From assembly GCA_963924555.1 (NCBI GenBank), contig OZ004586.1, positions 496,001 to 560,000 on the forward strand: a stretch of DNA of 64,000 nucleotides, written 5' to 3'. The notes below the pieces were generated by a model. That model did not search any database, was not told the DNA's origin, and was given only the letters and a program-made list of their open reading frames with translations. Position numbers and translations under genes: made by a program. Positions within the stretch are counted from its first letter, which is position 1; each line of letters opens with the position of its first letter. This DNA is from Crambe crambe (taxonomy: Eukaryota; Porifera; Demospongiae; Poecilosclerida; Crambeidae). Below are positions 10,790 to 22,112 of the stretch, one piece after another.

Positions 10790-10899
10790 GCTTGCATAAT
10801 GAAATCCTCTCACTAGATTAGTGGTAGTTATTATAATGTAGCTGTTTATTGCAGAGTTCATACCTTCTGGTACGAGCCCCACCCCCTTAGCAATCTGCA

Positions 10900-10970
10900 G
10901 TAGCTTGGTCCGAACAAAGTTCCGGAAACTAGTAGCAATAATCCGGAAACTAGTGCTATATAACTATCAC
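10900..10970 (-). promoter_or_regulatory. Possible core promoter of gene 1 (TATATA plus CCGGAAAC repeats)
   Basis: TATATA at 10958-10963 lies about 170 bases upstream of the assigned start codon. Two copies of TCCGGAAACTAGT lie just beside it on the plus strand; the GGAA core resembles an ETS site. The same block is kept upstream of genes 2 and 4 and of the truncated copy (around 22260-22290, 39835-39870 and 54405-54445), but not clearly upstream of gene 3. A transcription start cannot be fixed from sequence alone. Confidence 0.35.
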
Positions 10971-11352
10971 TGAGTTTATCAGTTCGATGGCAATTCCAGA
11001 GCTGTGATACAAAACTGGGACAAAAAAAGATAAATAGGGCGTTCCTTAAGTAACAACTTAATGCGCATGTGCAGTTTTATTCATGAGCCCCACCCAGCTA
11101 CATGGTGCGCATTGTAGAGTAGAAGTTGGTCTACTTAACTAGCGCCTAGGGAGAGGAACGTTGCCAGTTGACCTTTGACCCCAAGTAAGCTTTTTAATCG
11201 CGCATGCTCTAGAGTGATGTGTATGGCCGGCTGCAATTATTATGTACAGTATGAAGGTATATCAACACTCTAACTTTAAATGTGTATGAATTACAATTCT
11301 TCTTTCTTCATTGGAATATAAAAAAAGCAACAAAATAAATAAAAAGGGCTGA

Positions 11353-11600
11353 CTACAAAAGACCGTCCAATTCAGGGGGTAGGGTTGGCTGGCGGTGCAG
11401 CCATAGACTTGCATTCCCGTGCCACAGAGCAATGGTGACACGCCCGAAGAGGTGCTTGGTGGATGAGGCAGGATCAGGCGAACCAGTCCTCTGTCCGATT
11501 GCACGGATGGTGGTGATAGCATCCTCCGCAAGGCCACCTAGAGTTTCAGCCACAAGAGGAATAAATTCAATTCCCGCAGAGCGGCAAGAGATGGGAAGTC
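11353..11600 (-). mobile_element. Fragment resembling the C-terminal region of retroelement ORFs
   Basis: The minus-strand translation contains CRSAGIEFIPLVAETLGG, then DAITTIRAIGQRTG and HLFGRVTIALWHGNASLW. This resembles the short C-terminal segment often found at the end of invertebrate reverse-transcriptase-bearing element ORFs. An in-frame stop precedes the segment, and the upstream sequence continues only in another frame. No reverse transcriptase core is present. A copy is at 54839-55086. Assignment is from remembered pattern only. Confidence 0.45.
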
Positions 11601-12900
11601 AGCTTGCGGCGAACTCCAACTTGAAGTGCGTGGCCAGGAGTGGAAGCAGCTTCTGCTATTGTCTGTTGTTGGAGAGGTGAAATGACATGAACATCCACAG
11701 CAGCTGGCCATCCGTCGCTCCAATTTGGGGAGCAGGACATCTCCTGGGCGTTCAGAATATGTACATATTATAGTAGCTGTTGAAATTCAATTCCAGGATG
11801 TAGCCGTCTTTTATAACATCATAACCTACGAAAGAACAACTCTGGATTTGAGACACCTGGATGGTTAGACAGAATAATTATAATGACCACTGTTAACTGT
11901 ATTACATTTTAAACCAGGGGGCGTGCTTGTGTGAGAAAAAATGTGCTATATAAAGACACATTCAATTTCAGGATCTCAATCAGAGGGGATCTCCCCCTTT
12001 CCTCCTCCGCTGTATGAAACCCTGATAACTTATGGAGAGCAAGCAGATGCAAATAAATTTGATATAGGTCTGATGAAAAGTATGTACATGTATGAAAAAT
12101 GAGCAACACTTCTTAGTAATGACTTTTTAACCAAGTACATGTACATACCTTTCCTGGTTTAACATTTTTCATGTTGAATTAATTTCATATCTACTAATTG
12201 ACTTTAATACTACTTACACACTTCTTTTGTAAATAATTTTCGTCATTTAACATGATACGAAAATATTTTAACAATGAAATAAAAGTGATTTAAGGGTATG
12301 AAGAGAAAAGTAAGTCAAATTCTGCCAATTACATTAAAGTATAAGCAAACTATTATAGTTTCTTCATCCAGACAACAGTAGTCAAATCTTATTTTGAGAA
12401 TGAGCTTTCTTTTTTGTAAGTGGCATGGACCTACTAGCAGTGTTCTCCCCAAATATTAGTGAAGGAATAGGAGTGATTTCACACATCAAAGGCTAGTATT
12501 CTATTGACCACATAGAAGGGAAGATGGCATAGTGGACTACCCTGCATAAGACTTGTAACAGGAGCTTTAAAAAAAACCCAAATTTTATTGTTCTCCAGCA
12601 GGCGGAGCTGCTGGAGAACCTATACAAGACAGAACCTCCTACAGAGATGGAAATCATCATGCTAATGATATCAACACAGTCAAAGACAACAAATCCCTGA
12701 TCAATACAGCTGTGAAAGCCAAAGAGAACACCCTCACAGTATTGCCAGTATACCAAAACAAGACCTTCTGAGATCTTTTTTGAGAAAAAGGAAACCTCAG
12801 GCTTGTAAAGCCAATCTCCCAACTGAATCCTCAATGCTAAAATCAATCCTGTGTCCTATAAAACTGATCGAGTATACTTGGCCTAAACAAATTTTCATAC

Positions 12901-13200
12901 CTTTTTTCTATATTGGATGCTTTTGCAAGAAGATGGCAGTTCAAGGACTTCTCCTCAGGCAGGAACTGATATCTTTCTAACATCCGGTCAGAGATCAGTG
13001 AGAACACATTGCAGGGCAGCTGTGGAAAAAAGGTAGGCAACTATCAGGTGGAAAGAGGGGGTATTGTCACCTGTCGGTAATCAAAGCCTATAATTATACA
13101 AATCCCAGGTCTAGTTATCCTTACCTCATTGTCCTGTAGTCAAGCTGCTCCAAAATAATGCGACAAATGGAGCCACTGGTCAGTTAGTAGGACTGAAGTA
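12901..13200 (-). pseudogene. Captured gene fragment: two exon-like pieces of an unrecognised gene
   Basis: On the minus strand an exon ending at donor GTAAGG (exon base 13127) encodes LQDNE after a TGA. It joins in phase to an exon at 12901-13019, bounded by CAG and GTATGA, that encodes LPCNVFSLISDRMLERYQ and LNCHLLAKASNIEKR. Clean splice signals and a protein-like composition suggest a real source gene that I cannot name. The stop just before LQDNE and the position inside an inverted-repeat element suggest a captured relic. The open frame at 12493-12846 downstream has no recognisable product. Confidence 0.4.
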
Positions 13201-13324
13201 GGAAGAGCAGAGTCCAGAGTTTATTATGACGTTATTATACGCATGCGCATAATAGAGAACCCTATTATAGGGGTCGAAGGTCAACTGGCAACGTTCCTCT
13301 CCCTAGGCGCTAGTGTCTAACTTA

Positions 13325-13545
13325 CGTTCATGTCCGTGAAGGCTCCAGAACGGTACACCAGAAAACTGTCCAAAACTCCAAGAGTACGTGTACACATGTC
13401 CTGTCTCTTGATCTCATTCAGATCTGCTTCTGTGAAAGCAAAGGTCACCTCTGGGAGGTTATCAGTCAAGAGTCTTCCTCCATTCAGTTGGATCAATAGG
13501 TATGGGGATAAAGGTCATGTTCTTGATGAGTATAAAGATCAGTAA
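13325..13545. repeat. Array-unit ORF-like element, second copy
   Basis: Copy of the 1390-1617 segment, shortened near its right end (the GTGTTGTG...AGGATC part is missing). It begins right after the 2.2-kb inverted-repeat element, so that element appears inserted at the boundary of this block. Function is unknown. Confidence 0.5.
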
Positions 13546-13709
13546 AGTGGTGTGGACTGTTTCTTTAAAAGTCAAGGTCATATGGTTAGAAATAGGGCAA
13601 TTTGATGTCCATGGAGTTCTCCTTTAGTGAGTGGAGGACAGGTGTATTGTTCTAGCAGTTTATCTAGTGACTTGTGAGTGTAACTTTGCATGGTTTTCTT
13701 ACTTGTTAG

Positions 13710-16686
13710 TGCTGTGTTCGTTAGTGACTATTTGAGTGAGAAAGTTGCTGTTAAGAAGATGAAGGATGTGGCATATTGAGGAAGTGGGAGTCATCAAACT
13801 ATTTGAGTGTGTTAAAAAGGTGAAGGATGTGTTATATTTCCAGGAGGTGAGTCACCAGTGAAAGTTTCTATGTATATATAATATTTGTACAACAGGAAAG
13901 TTGACATCAATACTGAGGAAGAAGAGTCATCCAAACATGGAAACAGTTTGCAGTTTCTGTACAATGAGAAGTGATTGTTAGCAAGTACATTAGTGGTTCT
14001 ATGAGGTCAATAAATATCTTTAAGTTGTGCTAGCAAATGATGTCAAATGCTGATCTCAGCAATGTGCTTATATCAGGTGGTGCATTAGTGTCTCCAAATA
14101 AAGTTCTTATCATGCCACTTGTTTAGGGACATGTTTGATAGTCCCTTTACAGATGTGTCTTTGTTTCCTTGTAGAGGAATTTGCACGAAGCCTTCTTGCT
14201 TCTGCTTGGTCCTTGAATACTGCCCTGGGGGCATGCTCTATGACTACATACGATTGGACATCGAGATCCTCCCCCATTGAGTGGTCAGTGGGCGAGAGGC
14301 AGATCGGATCTGGCATGCTCTATCTCCACTCCAAGAAATCATACACAGAGACCTGAAGTCACTCAAGTGAGTCATGACATGCAACACAATGGGGAGAAAT
14401 GGAGGACTGGGTGGTATTGTTTATAAGAAATTTCAGCCAATCTCAGCAGCAGTCGAGTCAGTACTGCACATTCCAGTAAAAGAGGTTCACTCGAGCACAC
14501 TCCATCACTTAGAGGGTCAGGTTCTGGAATTCTATATTCCAAGATGGATTCGTCCGATTCTGAGTCCAGTAGTTATAAAGAATCGAACATATCTACGTCT
14601 GTTGGCATCGGAAGTGGACTACAAGACTCAGTGGCCAATCACTCTACTGGAGAGGACAGCAGTGGCAATCCCCCCTAATGACTCAGAACTGATCCAGCAG
14701 AGGGAGGAGGAACTTAAACATGCTCAAGACGTCCGAGTCGTGTACGAACAGAAGCTGCAGACGGCAGACAAGCTCTACAAGGAACTCAAGTCCTGCAAGA
14801 GTCAATTGGATGTGAAGGAGTTGGAACTGACAAGGTGAGAGAGTTTGTTAAAGGTAACTATGTTCCCGCTGGAACAGGATAAGCACATCCTTCCTGTGTC
14901 CACTCAAGCGTCATCCTGTAGGTGGGGGTTTCCCCCATCACATAGCCACACCCCCACTAGATTGTGGGATAACTGACAACAGTGATAATGAAGAGGATGG
15001 GACGTTCCAACCACACGTGCCCACAGTCAAATCATATGACTCAGCAAGAGGGTGTGGCGTCGAAAGAGAAAATCAAGCCAGTCCAAGGAAGATAAAGCTA
15101 AAGAGTCATCAGGATTTCTGGACAGGGTTCAGAACTCTGACCTCCTCGCTTGGAGAGAGTCCCTCCCCCCACTCAGTAGTCTGATGACAACCACACATGC
15201 CCATCACCACCTCTCCAAGCACAACCCGTCCACTCACTCCCTCCTCGATGAACCAGCTGTGTTGGACACCTTCAGTCGAGACTCCACCCCCCGTCCAAGA
15301 CACCCGACCACACCCCTTGCACCAGATGGCAGTTTCTCTCCTGAAGTGACTGAACTGATCGAAAGTGTTCGTCACCCACGTGGTCACCGTAGAAACGAAT
15401 CCAATGGTTCCTTGAGGACTCATAAGAGACAAGGGTCAAGTGGATCGACCACTAGTTCCAAGGGAGTGTCCGCAGATACCATGCCCCTCAGACCTCAGTC
15501 TCTTTCCAGTACCAATCTGAATAATACTCCAGTCAGACCACAGTGTGGTACCAATCTCAGTCGAGTCAATACTGCACATTCCAGTAAAAGAGGTTCACTT
15601 GAGCACACTCCATCACGTAGAGGGTCAGGTTCTGGAATTCCATATTCCAAGATGGATTCGTCCGATTCTGAGTCCAGTAGTTATAAAGAATCGAACATAT
15701 CTACATCTGTTGGCATTGGAAGTGGACTACAAACTCGGTGGCCAATCACTCTACTGGAGAGGACAGCAGTGGCAACGTGGGAAGCAAATCTTCCTCCACC
15801 GAAGACAAGAAGTCACCTCCTAAGGTTACCAGTCATCAGGGTCTCTATAGCAACGAGAGCAGCATGGATACCCACGGGTCAGATGGAGATGGACACGATG
15901 CTGATGGAGAGTCCACCAGTGATGGCTATAAAAACCGGTTTGACCAGTTCAGTGGGACAGAGCCTAATGAGACCACAGAGTCTAATATCGAGTCTTCAGT
16001 AGCATCTCCCTCCTAAACAGAAAGTGACGAATTGACCTCGTGTTCCACTCCAGACATAACAGAATCAGACAACACCTCCAATCTCATTCCAAAAATCTAT
16101 TCCAGTAGAACTGATTATAAGAATGTAACTGTGATGAGTACGACTGTATCCAGTCATCCACCCCCACCAACTAATGAAAGGGGCTCCCCTGGAACTACCC
16201 ACAAGACTGATCTCTTTGTCTCAGGGAACATGCTCTCATACACACCACAAATAGTACATTCCAACAGCTGGCAGGAGCTCACACCCCCTAGCAACCCCCA
16301 TAGCAACCTCCAAGTCTCCTCTCTTGTGTCGCAGTTTGAGAATAGTGGGCTACAATCATTGACTGAGCCAACAAGTTCAACCAGTTTGACCATTCCTGTG
16401 CACATTCGACGTGTGCGGAGCCCAGAAAGAAAGGACGACAGTAAGTGGACTTGTTTGGTGATATTAATATTTGAATTGCTACTATTGACTAGATATCTCT
16501 CTCCCCTTCACTCCAGGTGGCTCTGTAACACCCACTGTAGCCAAGCCTAAGATAAATTCCATGACTGCCATTGTTCGGAGTTTCTTTGAGAACATGTCCA
16601 AGAAGTCTAAGAGTAGTGGTAACCATCTCCAACACTCTGCTGAGCTGGAAGACAGTGGCTTCCAGGTAGAAGACTCACAGGATTAG
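13710..16686 (+). pseudogene. DLK/LZK-like MAP3K pseudogene b, rearranged
   Basis: The N-lobe appears at 13710-13779 (GAVFVSDYLSEKVAVKKMKDV, including the VAVKK lysine) and 13893-13966 (LRKKSHPNMETVC). The C-lobe start is at about 14195-14366, where the HRDLK segment is broken by one missing A. A piece of the Ser-rich tail (14428-14668) is then fused to the coil exon 14669-14834 (QREEELKHAQDVRVVYEQKL), a family hallmark of MAP3K12/13. The tail reappears at about 14990-16440, with a one-base deletion near 15730 (LQDSV becomes LQTRW) and a TAA at 16014. The last exon is 16517-16686. A functional parent would act upstream of JNK/p38; this copy has no intact catalytic domain. The tail piece is therefore present twice within one copy. 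Confidence 0.75.
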
Positions 16687-16689
16687 CAA

Positions 16690-17090
16690 TCTGAGTGTAT
16701 CTTTATGATCATGCATTGTCTTTTGATGCAGAGTCCTCAAGCTGGTGTCCTGAATGATATATGAACCCTTTCCACTTTTCTGTTATAAGTAACATGACTG
16801 TGTGAAATTCATTGTTTTGTATAATACCTATGAAGCTCCACCCACCAGTGATTCAGAGGGTAATTAAACTAGAATATGACACATCAAGCATTCTGTTCAC
16901 CACATCAAAGTTCTCCACATGAAAGGATCTATCCACCAGTGTTTCAGAGTGGTAAGACACATCAAAAGAATTCACCACATCAAATAAAGTTCTGACCACA
17001 TCAAAGGAAGTCATGACCACATCAAAGGAAGTTATGACCACATCAAAGGAATTTAGGTCCTGCATCATGTCAATGTAATTTTTTGGCGCT
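16690..17090. other. Convergent intergenic region with CCACATCAAAGGAA minisatellite
   Basis: This lies between the stop of kinase relic b and gene 2. Tandem CCACATCAAAGGAA-type units occupy about 16905-17060. The AATAAA signal serving gene 2 is at 17090-17095 on the minus strand. Nothing else is recognised. Confidence 0.7.
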
Positions 17091-17416
17091 TTATTTTGAA
17101 ATAATTTTAATAATTATACAAACCAAATCCACCAAATTATAATGTGAGAAGTGAAACAAAAAGTGTAAGTGAAGCAAATAGAACTGACCATGTGAGTGAG
17201 GGGAACCAAAATTATTACAAAATGAACACAAGACAATAACTAGTGGTAAGTACATAGTTATGGAGGAGACTAACAGTGTTTCCTCCACAGTATTGGAAGT
17301 TTATCAACCTGGCAGAGTATACCAGGAACAAGTCAAAGATGAGTAATAAAAGGGTGCATGTGGTGGTATAGGAGACCGTCTTCAAGGAGTGCTATCTACA
17401 CTTGCTCTGGCTATAT

Positions 17417-20400
17417 TCAGTAGAAGAAAAGTAGTGAGTAGAAATAACCCACCACTTCACTGTGACCCTTTGCTTGGGCCAGCTGGAGTGGAGTCTCGTT
17501 CAACCTGTTTCTGATGTTTGGGGAGCAATGGAGATGTTCGATGAGATACTTGACAGTTGTGAGCTGACCATATGCTGCTGCCCAGTGAAGTGCAGTGCCT
17601 ATTGTCTTGCTTTGTAACATAGCGTTGCATCCTTTGACTTCAGTTAGATATTGGATGATGGATAGGTGTCTTTTGATGGCTGCAATATGTAAAGGTGTAG
17701 AATTGCTGTCATCCAGAGAATTGGGGTCGCAGGCATGATTCTCTATGAGATTCTTGACGAGGTGGAGGTGACCTTCTTGTGAAGCATCGTGAAGTGGTCG
17801 TCTTCCATACCAACCAGGAACATTAGGATTGCACTGCATAATGTTTATTAAATAGTCACAAACATCACTATGTCCATAAAGGGCTGCATTGTGAAGTGGC
17901 ATGTCGTCATACTTGTCCCTACAGAGAGGATCACACCTCATGTCTTCACATAGATATTTCACTATTGATAAGTGCCCAAACTGTGCAGCAAGACCTAGGG
18001 GAGTGACATGCTGACTATTTCTACTCTCAGGGTCACACCCACACTCCATTATCAGGAACTTGACAATGGACAAGTGACCCCTCTGTGCAGCATCAAAAAG
18101 AGGTCCTCCACCATGCACACCACTAGGAAGGTTGGGGTCACAATTGCAGTCGTGGATAAAATATTTCAATGTTTTGATGTGACCAAATTGAGCTGCAACG
18201 TGGACGGGAGAAGTCTGATACTTTGTGAAATCCTTGAAAATATCTTCCATCTTCATGAAGGTCAGCATTGTCTCCATCAAATACTTCACTACTTTTAAAT
18301 TTCCACCACCACAAGCTCTGTGTAGAGGTGAGGTACCTTCCTCATCCTGCTCAAGGGGATCGACTTGGTGCTTGTCGACTAGATACTGTACTATGTTGAG
18401 ATGACCTGCTTCAGCTGCTTGGTGTAATGGTGATGTTCCTTGCCAGCCTAACACAGAAGGGTTGCATAGCTCATTCTCAATCAGGTGCTCAAGCACTTCC
18501 AACTTTCCGTTGATAGCTGCATAATGTAGTGATGTATTATTGTTCGCATCTTTTGTTAAGGGGTTGAGTCCCTTTGTGATGAGACGCTTCACTTCTTCCA
18601 GGTCTCCTATTTCGGCAGCATGATGCAGTTCCAAGCTCTGCTTGGTGGTGGTTTCTGCTGAGACTATCATGTCCAGTCGTGGGTCCTTCAAGTCTCTCCC
18701 AACATAGTCCTGTCATGTGAGGGAAGGAAATTCTCACTCCAGTACTAACATAATAGAGGAATTGTTGACTTATTAGCTATAGAAGTCTGGAAATTTATGG
18801 ACTGTGCCACAGACATTACAACCATTGTTTACAAGTAACAGCAATTAAAAAATACATGGAAATAAAATTAATCAAATACAAGTAAGCTGTAACCATGGAT
18901 ATTAAAATTAGTAAACATTAGGTGTGAGTAAAATGACTATGCTCCATTGTTTTCTTGATCTCCAATTCTATCTATTATGCTTCTTAAACATTGTTCTATA
19001 TGTAGCAATAAATTTATCAGCATTGAAGATATTCTTCTCTCAGTAAATGAAGTGACAAAACCCTTTCATAAGCTGTGTAGATGAGGGTTGACTAAGAGGA
19101 CTCTCTTGAAAAGGGAAAACAATGAGGGTAATTCATCCTGGCTCACTGAACCTCAGAAAGGTCTATGAGTAATTGCCTATTAAGCCCTAAAAGTTATTAT
19201 GTCTAAATGTAAAAGAATATGCTACATCATTTATTATTGAATTAGGTAGAACTAGTAGCACGTTGATATCTTTATGTTAGGGGAATGATGATTTTAAAAT
19301 CCTTACCTGGAACACAGACATTACAACCATTGTTTACAAGTAACAGAAATTAAAAAATACATTGAAACTAAATACAAATAAGCTGTAACCATGGATATTA
19401 AAATTCATAAAAATCTAATAATGCTATCATCCCTAATTATGAGCTATTACTCTGTAATATCAGTAGCAGGTTGATGCTTTTATGTTAGGGAATGATGATT
19501 TTAATATCCTTACTTGGAACTCATCAGAGATATCGGTACCGAGTCCTGATGTGAATATGCTTCCACCATCATCTGAGTGAGTGGCAATACCTGTTCCAGT
19601 GATGTCACTAACTGTGCCAAATGCCGAGTCAGCATAGTCATCACCATCAATACCCTCCACCTTAAGGGCAGCCATTTCCCCCACTAGAGAGAGGACAGGG
19701 TCTGGGTAGGGCAAGAGATATCAGATGACGTCAAATACCAATGGAGATAACTCACCTTTACTCTTATCATCAGTTGTGACCTGAGAAAAAAGATTGAGAC
19801 TCTGGTCTCCATAACTGATATTCACAAACCCTAGACTTTGCAAAGCAAGCTGTTGTTCTTCAGTAATAGCATCTATTATGCCGTCATCCAAAGCTCGGTA
19901 CTTCAGCTCGATGCAACCTTCATCAATATGTAGCAGTCGTAACACTGGACCTCCCAATGCTCTTCTCATAGCATGCTCCAGTTTCTCAAACTCTTCAACA
20001 GTTGTTTTATCGATTTTCATTTCACTTTTGAGAGCGAGCATTTTTTCAGATTCTTCTTCACTACCAAATGTATCGCTCGGACATTCACATATTCGCCTCT
20101 TGGAATAATCTTGAAATCTCTTCCTGAAATCTTTGAGTGCTTCTTTATTTCTTGACGTACCAAATCTGTTCATCAAAAGTTTGATCAGATCACGGTCATA
20201 GAAAGACCAAAACTTTGATGCTTTGCGAAATGCTTCAGGTATGGTTTTACAGCCTTGTAGTAATTCTTCAAACTTTACATCATGGAATGTTAGGAAGCTG
20301 TGAAGGTCATCTAGTGTGCACTTTTCTTCAATGGACTTTAGAAGATCAAAGACGAGGTTAGTAAATTTAGCTTTCAAACGTTCAGTTTCTTTCTGCAACT

Positions 20401-22112
20401 GTCTCATTTTAAACCTTTTCTCTTTTTCTGACATCCCATCGGTAGGTAAGAATGGAAAACATGGAATGAGATCCACAGCACTCATATCTGAAATTTCAAG
20501 TAACACGCTTGAATAAATTGATCTTAACTTCCCTCAGAACAGTACCTGAACTGGAGGATGAGCTGACTGTGGAAGGAGCAGGTTCTGGACATTCAACATT
20601 CAGTTGATCTAAAATGAAGATAAAATCATTCCCTTGTTAAGAATTTTTTTTTGATTTACCTTCAGAATTCATGTCACATGGTGTGGGAGTGTCTAATGTC
20701 AACTGTTGAACATCTGTAACAAAATAAGCCCCGAAAATCATTAACTGTTTTGTTATATCAACTGGCATTATGAGACCATGTATTTCAGTTGATTTTTATC
20801 AGAAGCCAATCATATCCACAACTAGTTGATTTGGATACTGAGCATAGGCGTAGGAAGCATGGGGGCCATGGGGGCCATGGCCCCCATGCCTAGTTATAAT
20901 GAAATTTTTTTTTACACTAGCATCAAAACCACAAGCTCAATAGTTATAGAATGCATGACTGTATAGAGTCAGCTGATTCATTCCCACAACTATTGCTTGT
21001 GATTTTGATACCTCTTTAGCAGCTGCTGCACTGTATTAGCTAACTACTGTAGCCAGGAGTTTCTAAAACCAGTCATGAAAAGACAGCTAAGTCTAAGCCA
21101 ATTGTTCAGGTGGAAAAAAGGCCAGCGTGCCATCCTGAACCCTCTCTCAGGTGAGGTTTTTTTATTAGTAGGTCCCAGACTGAGAGTCAAGATTGAATAA
21201 TGTTATGCTTCTCCATACACACAAAGACGTCACGGATGACTTAGACATTATTAAAATTGCTAAAGAATTTATTTCAGAAGATTGAACTATTTTGCATTGC
21301 CTTAGCTAATTGATTAATTTTTAGTAATTGTTACATGTAGTCGCATGTGCATGATCCCTACCCAACTTTGTGCCCCCATGCTTAAAATCATCTTCCTACG
21401 CCTATGCTGAGTAGTTAATAGTCCAGTATTAGCAGTAACTACCTTGTGCAATCTTTTGAGCGAGTCCTTCATGACCAATAGTTCTGAGTGCTTTCATCAA
21501 GCTCTCCCAGGTGGGTTTACCACTCTTCTTCATCACATTATCTTGTTGATTGAGCCAAGCCAAAACCATGTCTCCACAAATGGAGTTCATCAGCTTCAAG
21601 TTGCTGTAGTGAAGACCCAATGCCCCACCCAACTGTATCAAGTCTTCTGGAAGAAGAGTCTTCAAATATTGAGTAACTTCGAAATGGTCATCCACTGTTA
21701 GTATTGCTACAAACAAACAAACAAACAAACAAACAAACAAACAAACAAACAAACAAGGTGAAGAGATGGATGAGCTAAAGTAACAGTGTATGGGGAGCTT
21801 GATATCAATAAATATTGTTAGACTTACTCTCTGGGCCTGGGTTAGATTCGACATCACCACAGAGTATCAAGAGAGAGGGGAGAACTGTCTGTGCAAAGGA
21901 CAGGTTGAGAAGGGAGCCATGATCCCCCAGATCAGATTGAACACAGAAGGTGTTTGGTGTGGGGGAAGAGAGATCACCAACAAGCACTGGATAAAGAAAG
22001 GATGAGTGTCTAGTATCACTAAAGGAAGTTGGAAAATACCTATTTTTCTCCTATGTAGGCAAAAAATAAAACATAGTTGCATACCTTCGAGGGTTTTTTC
22101 AGCTTCTTTCAT
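17417..22112 (-). CDS. 2A-Death-ANK gene 2
   Basis: My model is complement(join(17417..18709, 19514..19701, 19756..20487, 20546..20608, 20660..20713, 21443..21706, 21828..21986, 22085..22112)): 2781 bases, 926 residues, all in phase. The domain order is as in gene 1: leader with QTVLPSLLILC and DVESNPGP, death domain, linker (three residues longer than in gene 1), unnamed domain, acidic exon, ankyrin exon. One splice donor follows CAA rather than CAG (exon edge 19514), a mild weakening. The intron between the linker and death-domain exons carries a 564-bp insertion, and the death/2A intron carries an (ACAA)n repeat. The ankyrin repeats differ from gene 1 mostly at surface positions, for example LHYAAINGKLEV against LHYAASNGRLEV. 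The C-terminus is extended (FYSLLFFY). Function is inferred as in gene 1. Confidence 0.85.
20843..21406. mobile_element. 564-bp inverted-repeat insertion in an intron of gene 2
   Basis: It starts CATAGGCGTAGGAA and ends TTCCTACGCCTATG, perfect terminal inverts. CTGAG flanks both sides (20838-20842 and 21407-21411). Genes 1 and 3 have the uninterrupted site GGATACTGAGTAGTTA, which proves insertion. An internal GGGGGCCATG repeat sits near the left end. There is no obvious coding capacity, so it is probably non-autonomous. Confidence 0.75.
21708..21757. repeat. (ACAA)n microsatellite in intron of gene 2
   Basis: A near-perfect CAAA/ACAA tetranucleotide array sits directly beside the death-domain exon acceptor. 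On the minus strand it reads TTTG/TGTT and replaces the usual pyrimidine tract upstream of the acceptor. The equivalent intron of gene 4 has a shorter related array near 39325-39360. Confidence 0.9.
21832..21855 (-). other. 2A motif, gene 2
   Basis: Encodes DVESNPGP preceded by Gly and the same hydrophobic stretch as gene 1. The residues around the motif are conserved, although the leader upstream differs by substitutions. Confidence 0.85.

Larger units (their letters stand above)
11138..13314. mobile_element. 2.18-kb element with 45-bp terminal inverted repeats and captured gene fragments
   Basis: Positions 11138-11182 (ACTAGCGCCTAGGGAGAGGA onward) and 13270-13314 are inverted copies with one mismatch over 45 bases. 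Flanks GTCTACTTA (left) and GTCTAACTTA (right) look like a target duplication of about 9 bases with one indel. There is no transposase. The interior holds a retroelement-type C-terminal fragment and exon-like minus-strand pieces, so it looks like a non-autonomous, gene-carrying (Pack-type) transposon. A second copy is at 54624-56814. Confidence 0.65.
9108..14668. repeat. Segmental duplication, copy A (near-identical to 52593-58168)
   Basis: The whole block, from within the unnamed-domain exon of gene 1 through the 2.2-kb inverted-repeat element into the kinase relic, reappears at 52593-58168 with only scattered substitutions and small indels. The offset is 43486 bases in the left part and 43500 in the right. 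At 14668 this copy switches abruptly to kinase coiled-coil sequence, whereas the other copy continues in the Ser-rich tail. Confidence 0.9.

Noticed and set aside
15545..15823. Frame with IPVKEVHLSTLHHVEGQVLEFHIPRW as a gene
   Set aside because: This is an alternative frame of the kinase Ser-rich tail. The true frame (SSKRGSLEHTPSRRGSG) matches the other copies and has coding-like composition.
21708..21757. Apparent longer death-domain protein reading through the intron with a Phe/Cys/Leu/Val repeat
   Set aside because: The open frame crosses an (ACAA)n microsatellite in an intron. The conserved acceptor and phase of the paralogues show the exon ends at 21706.
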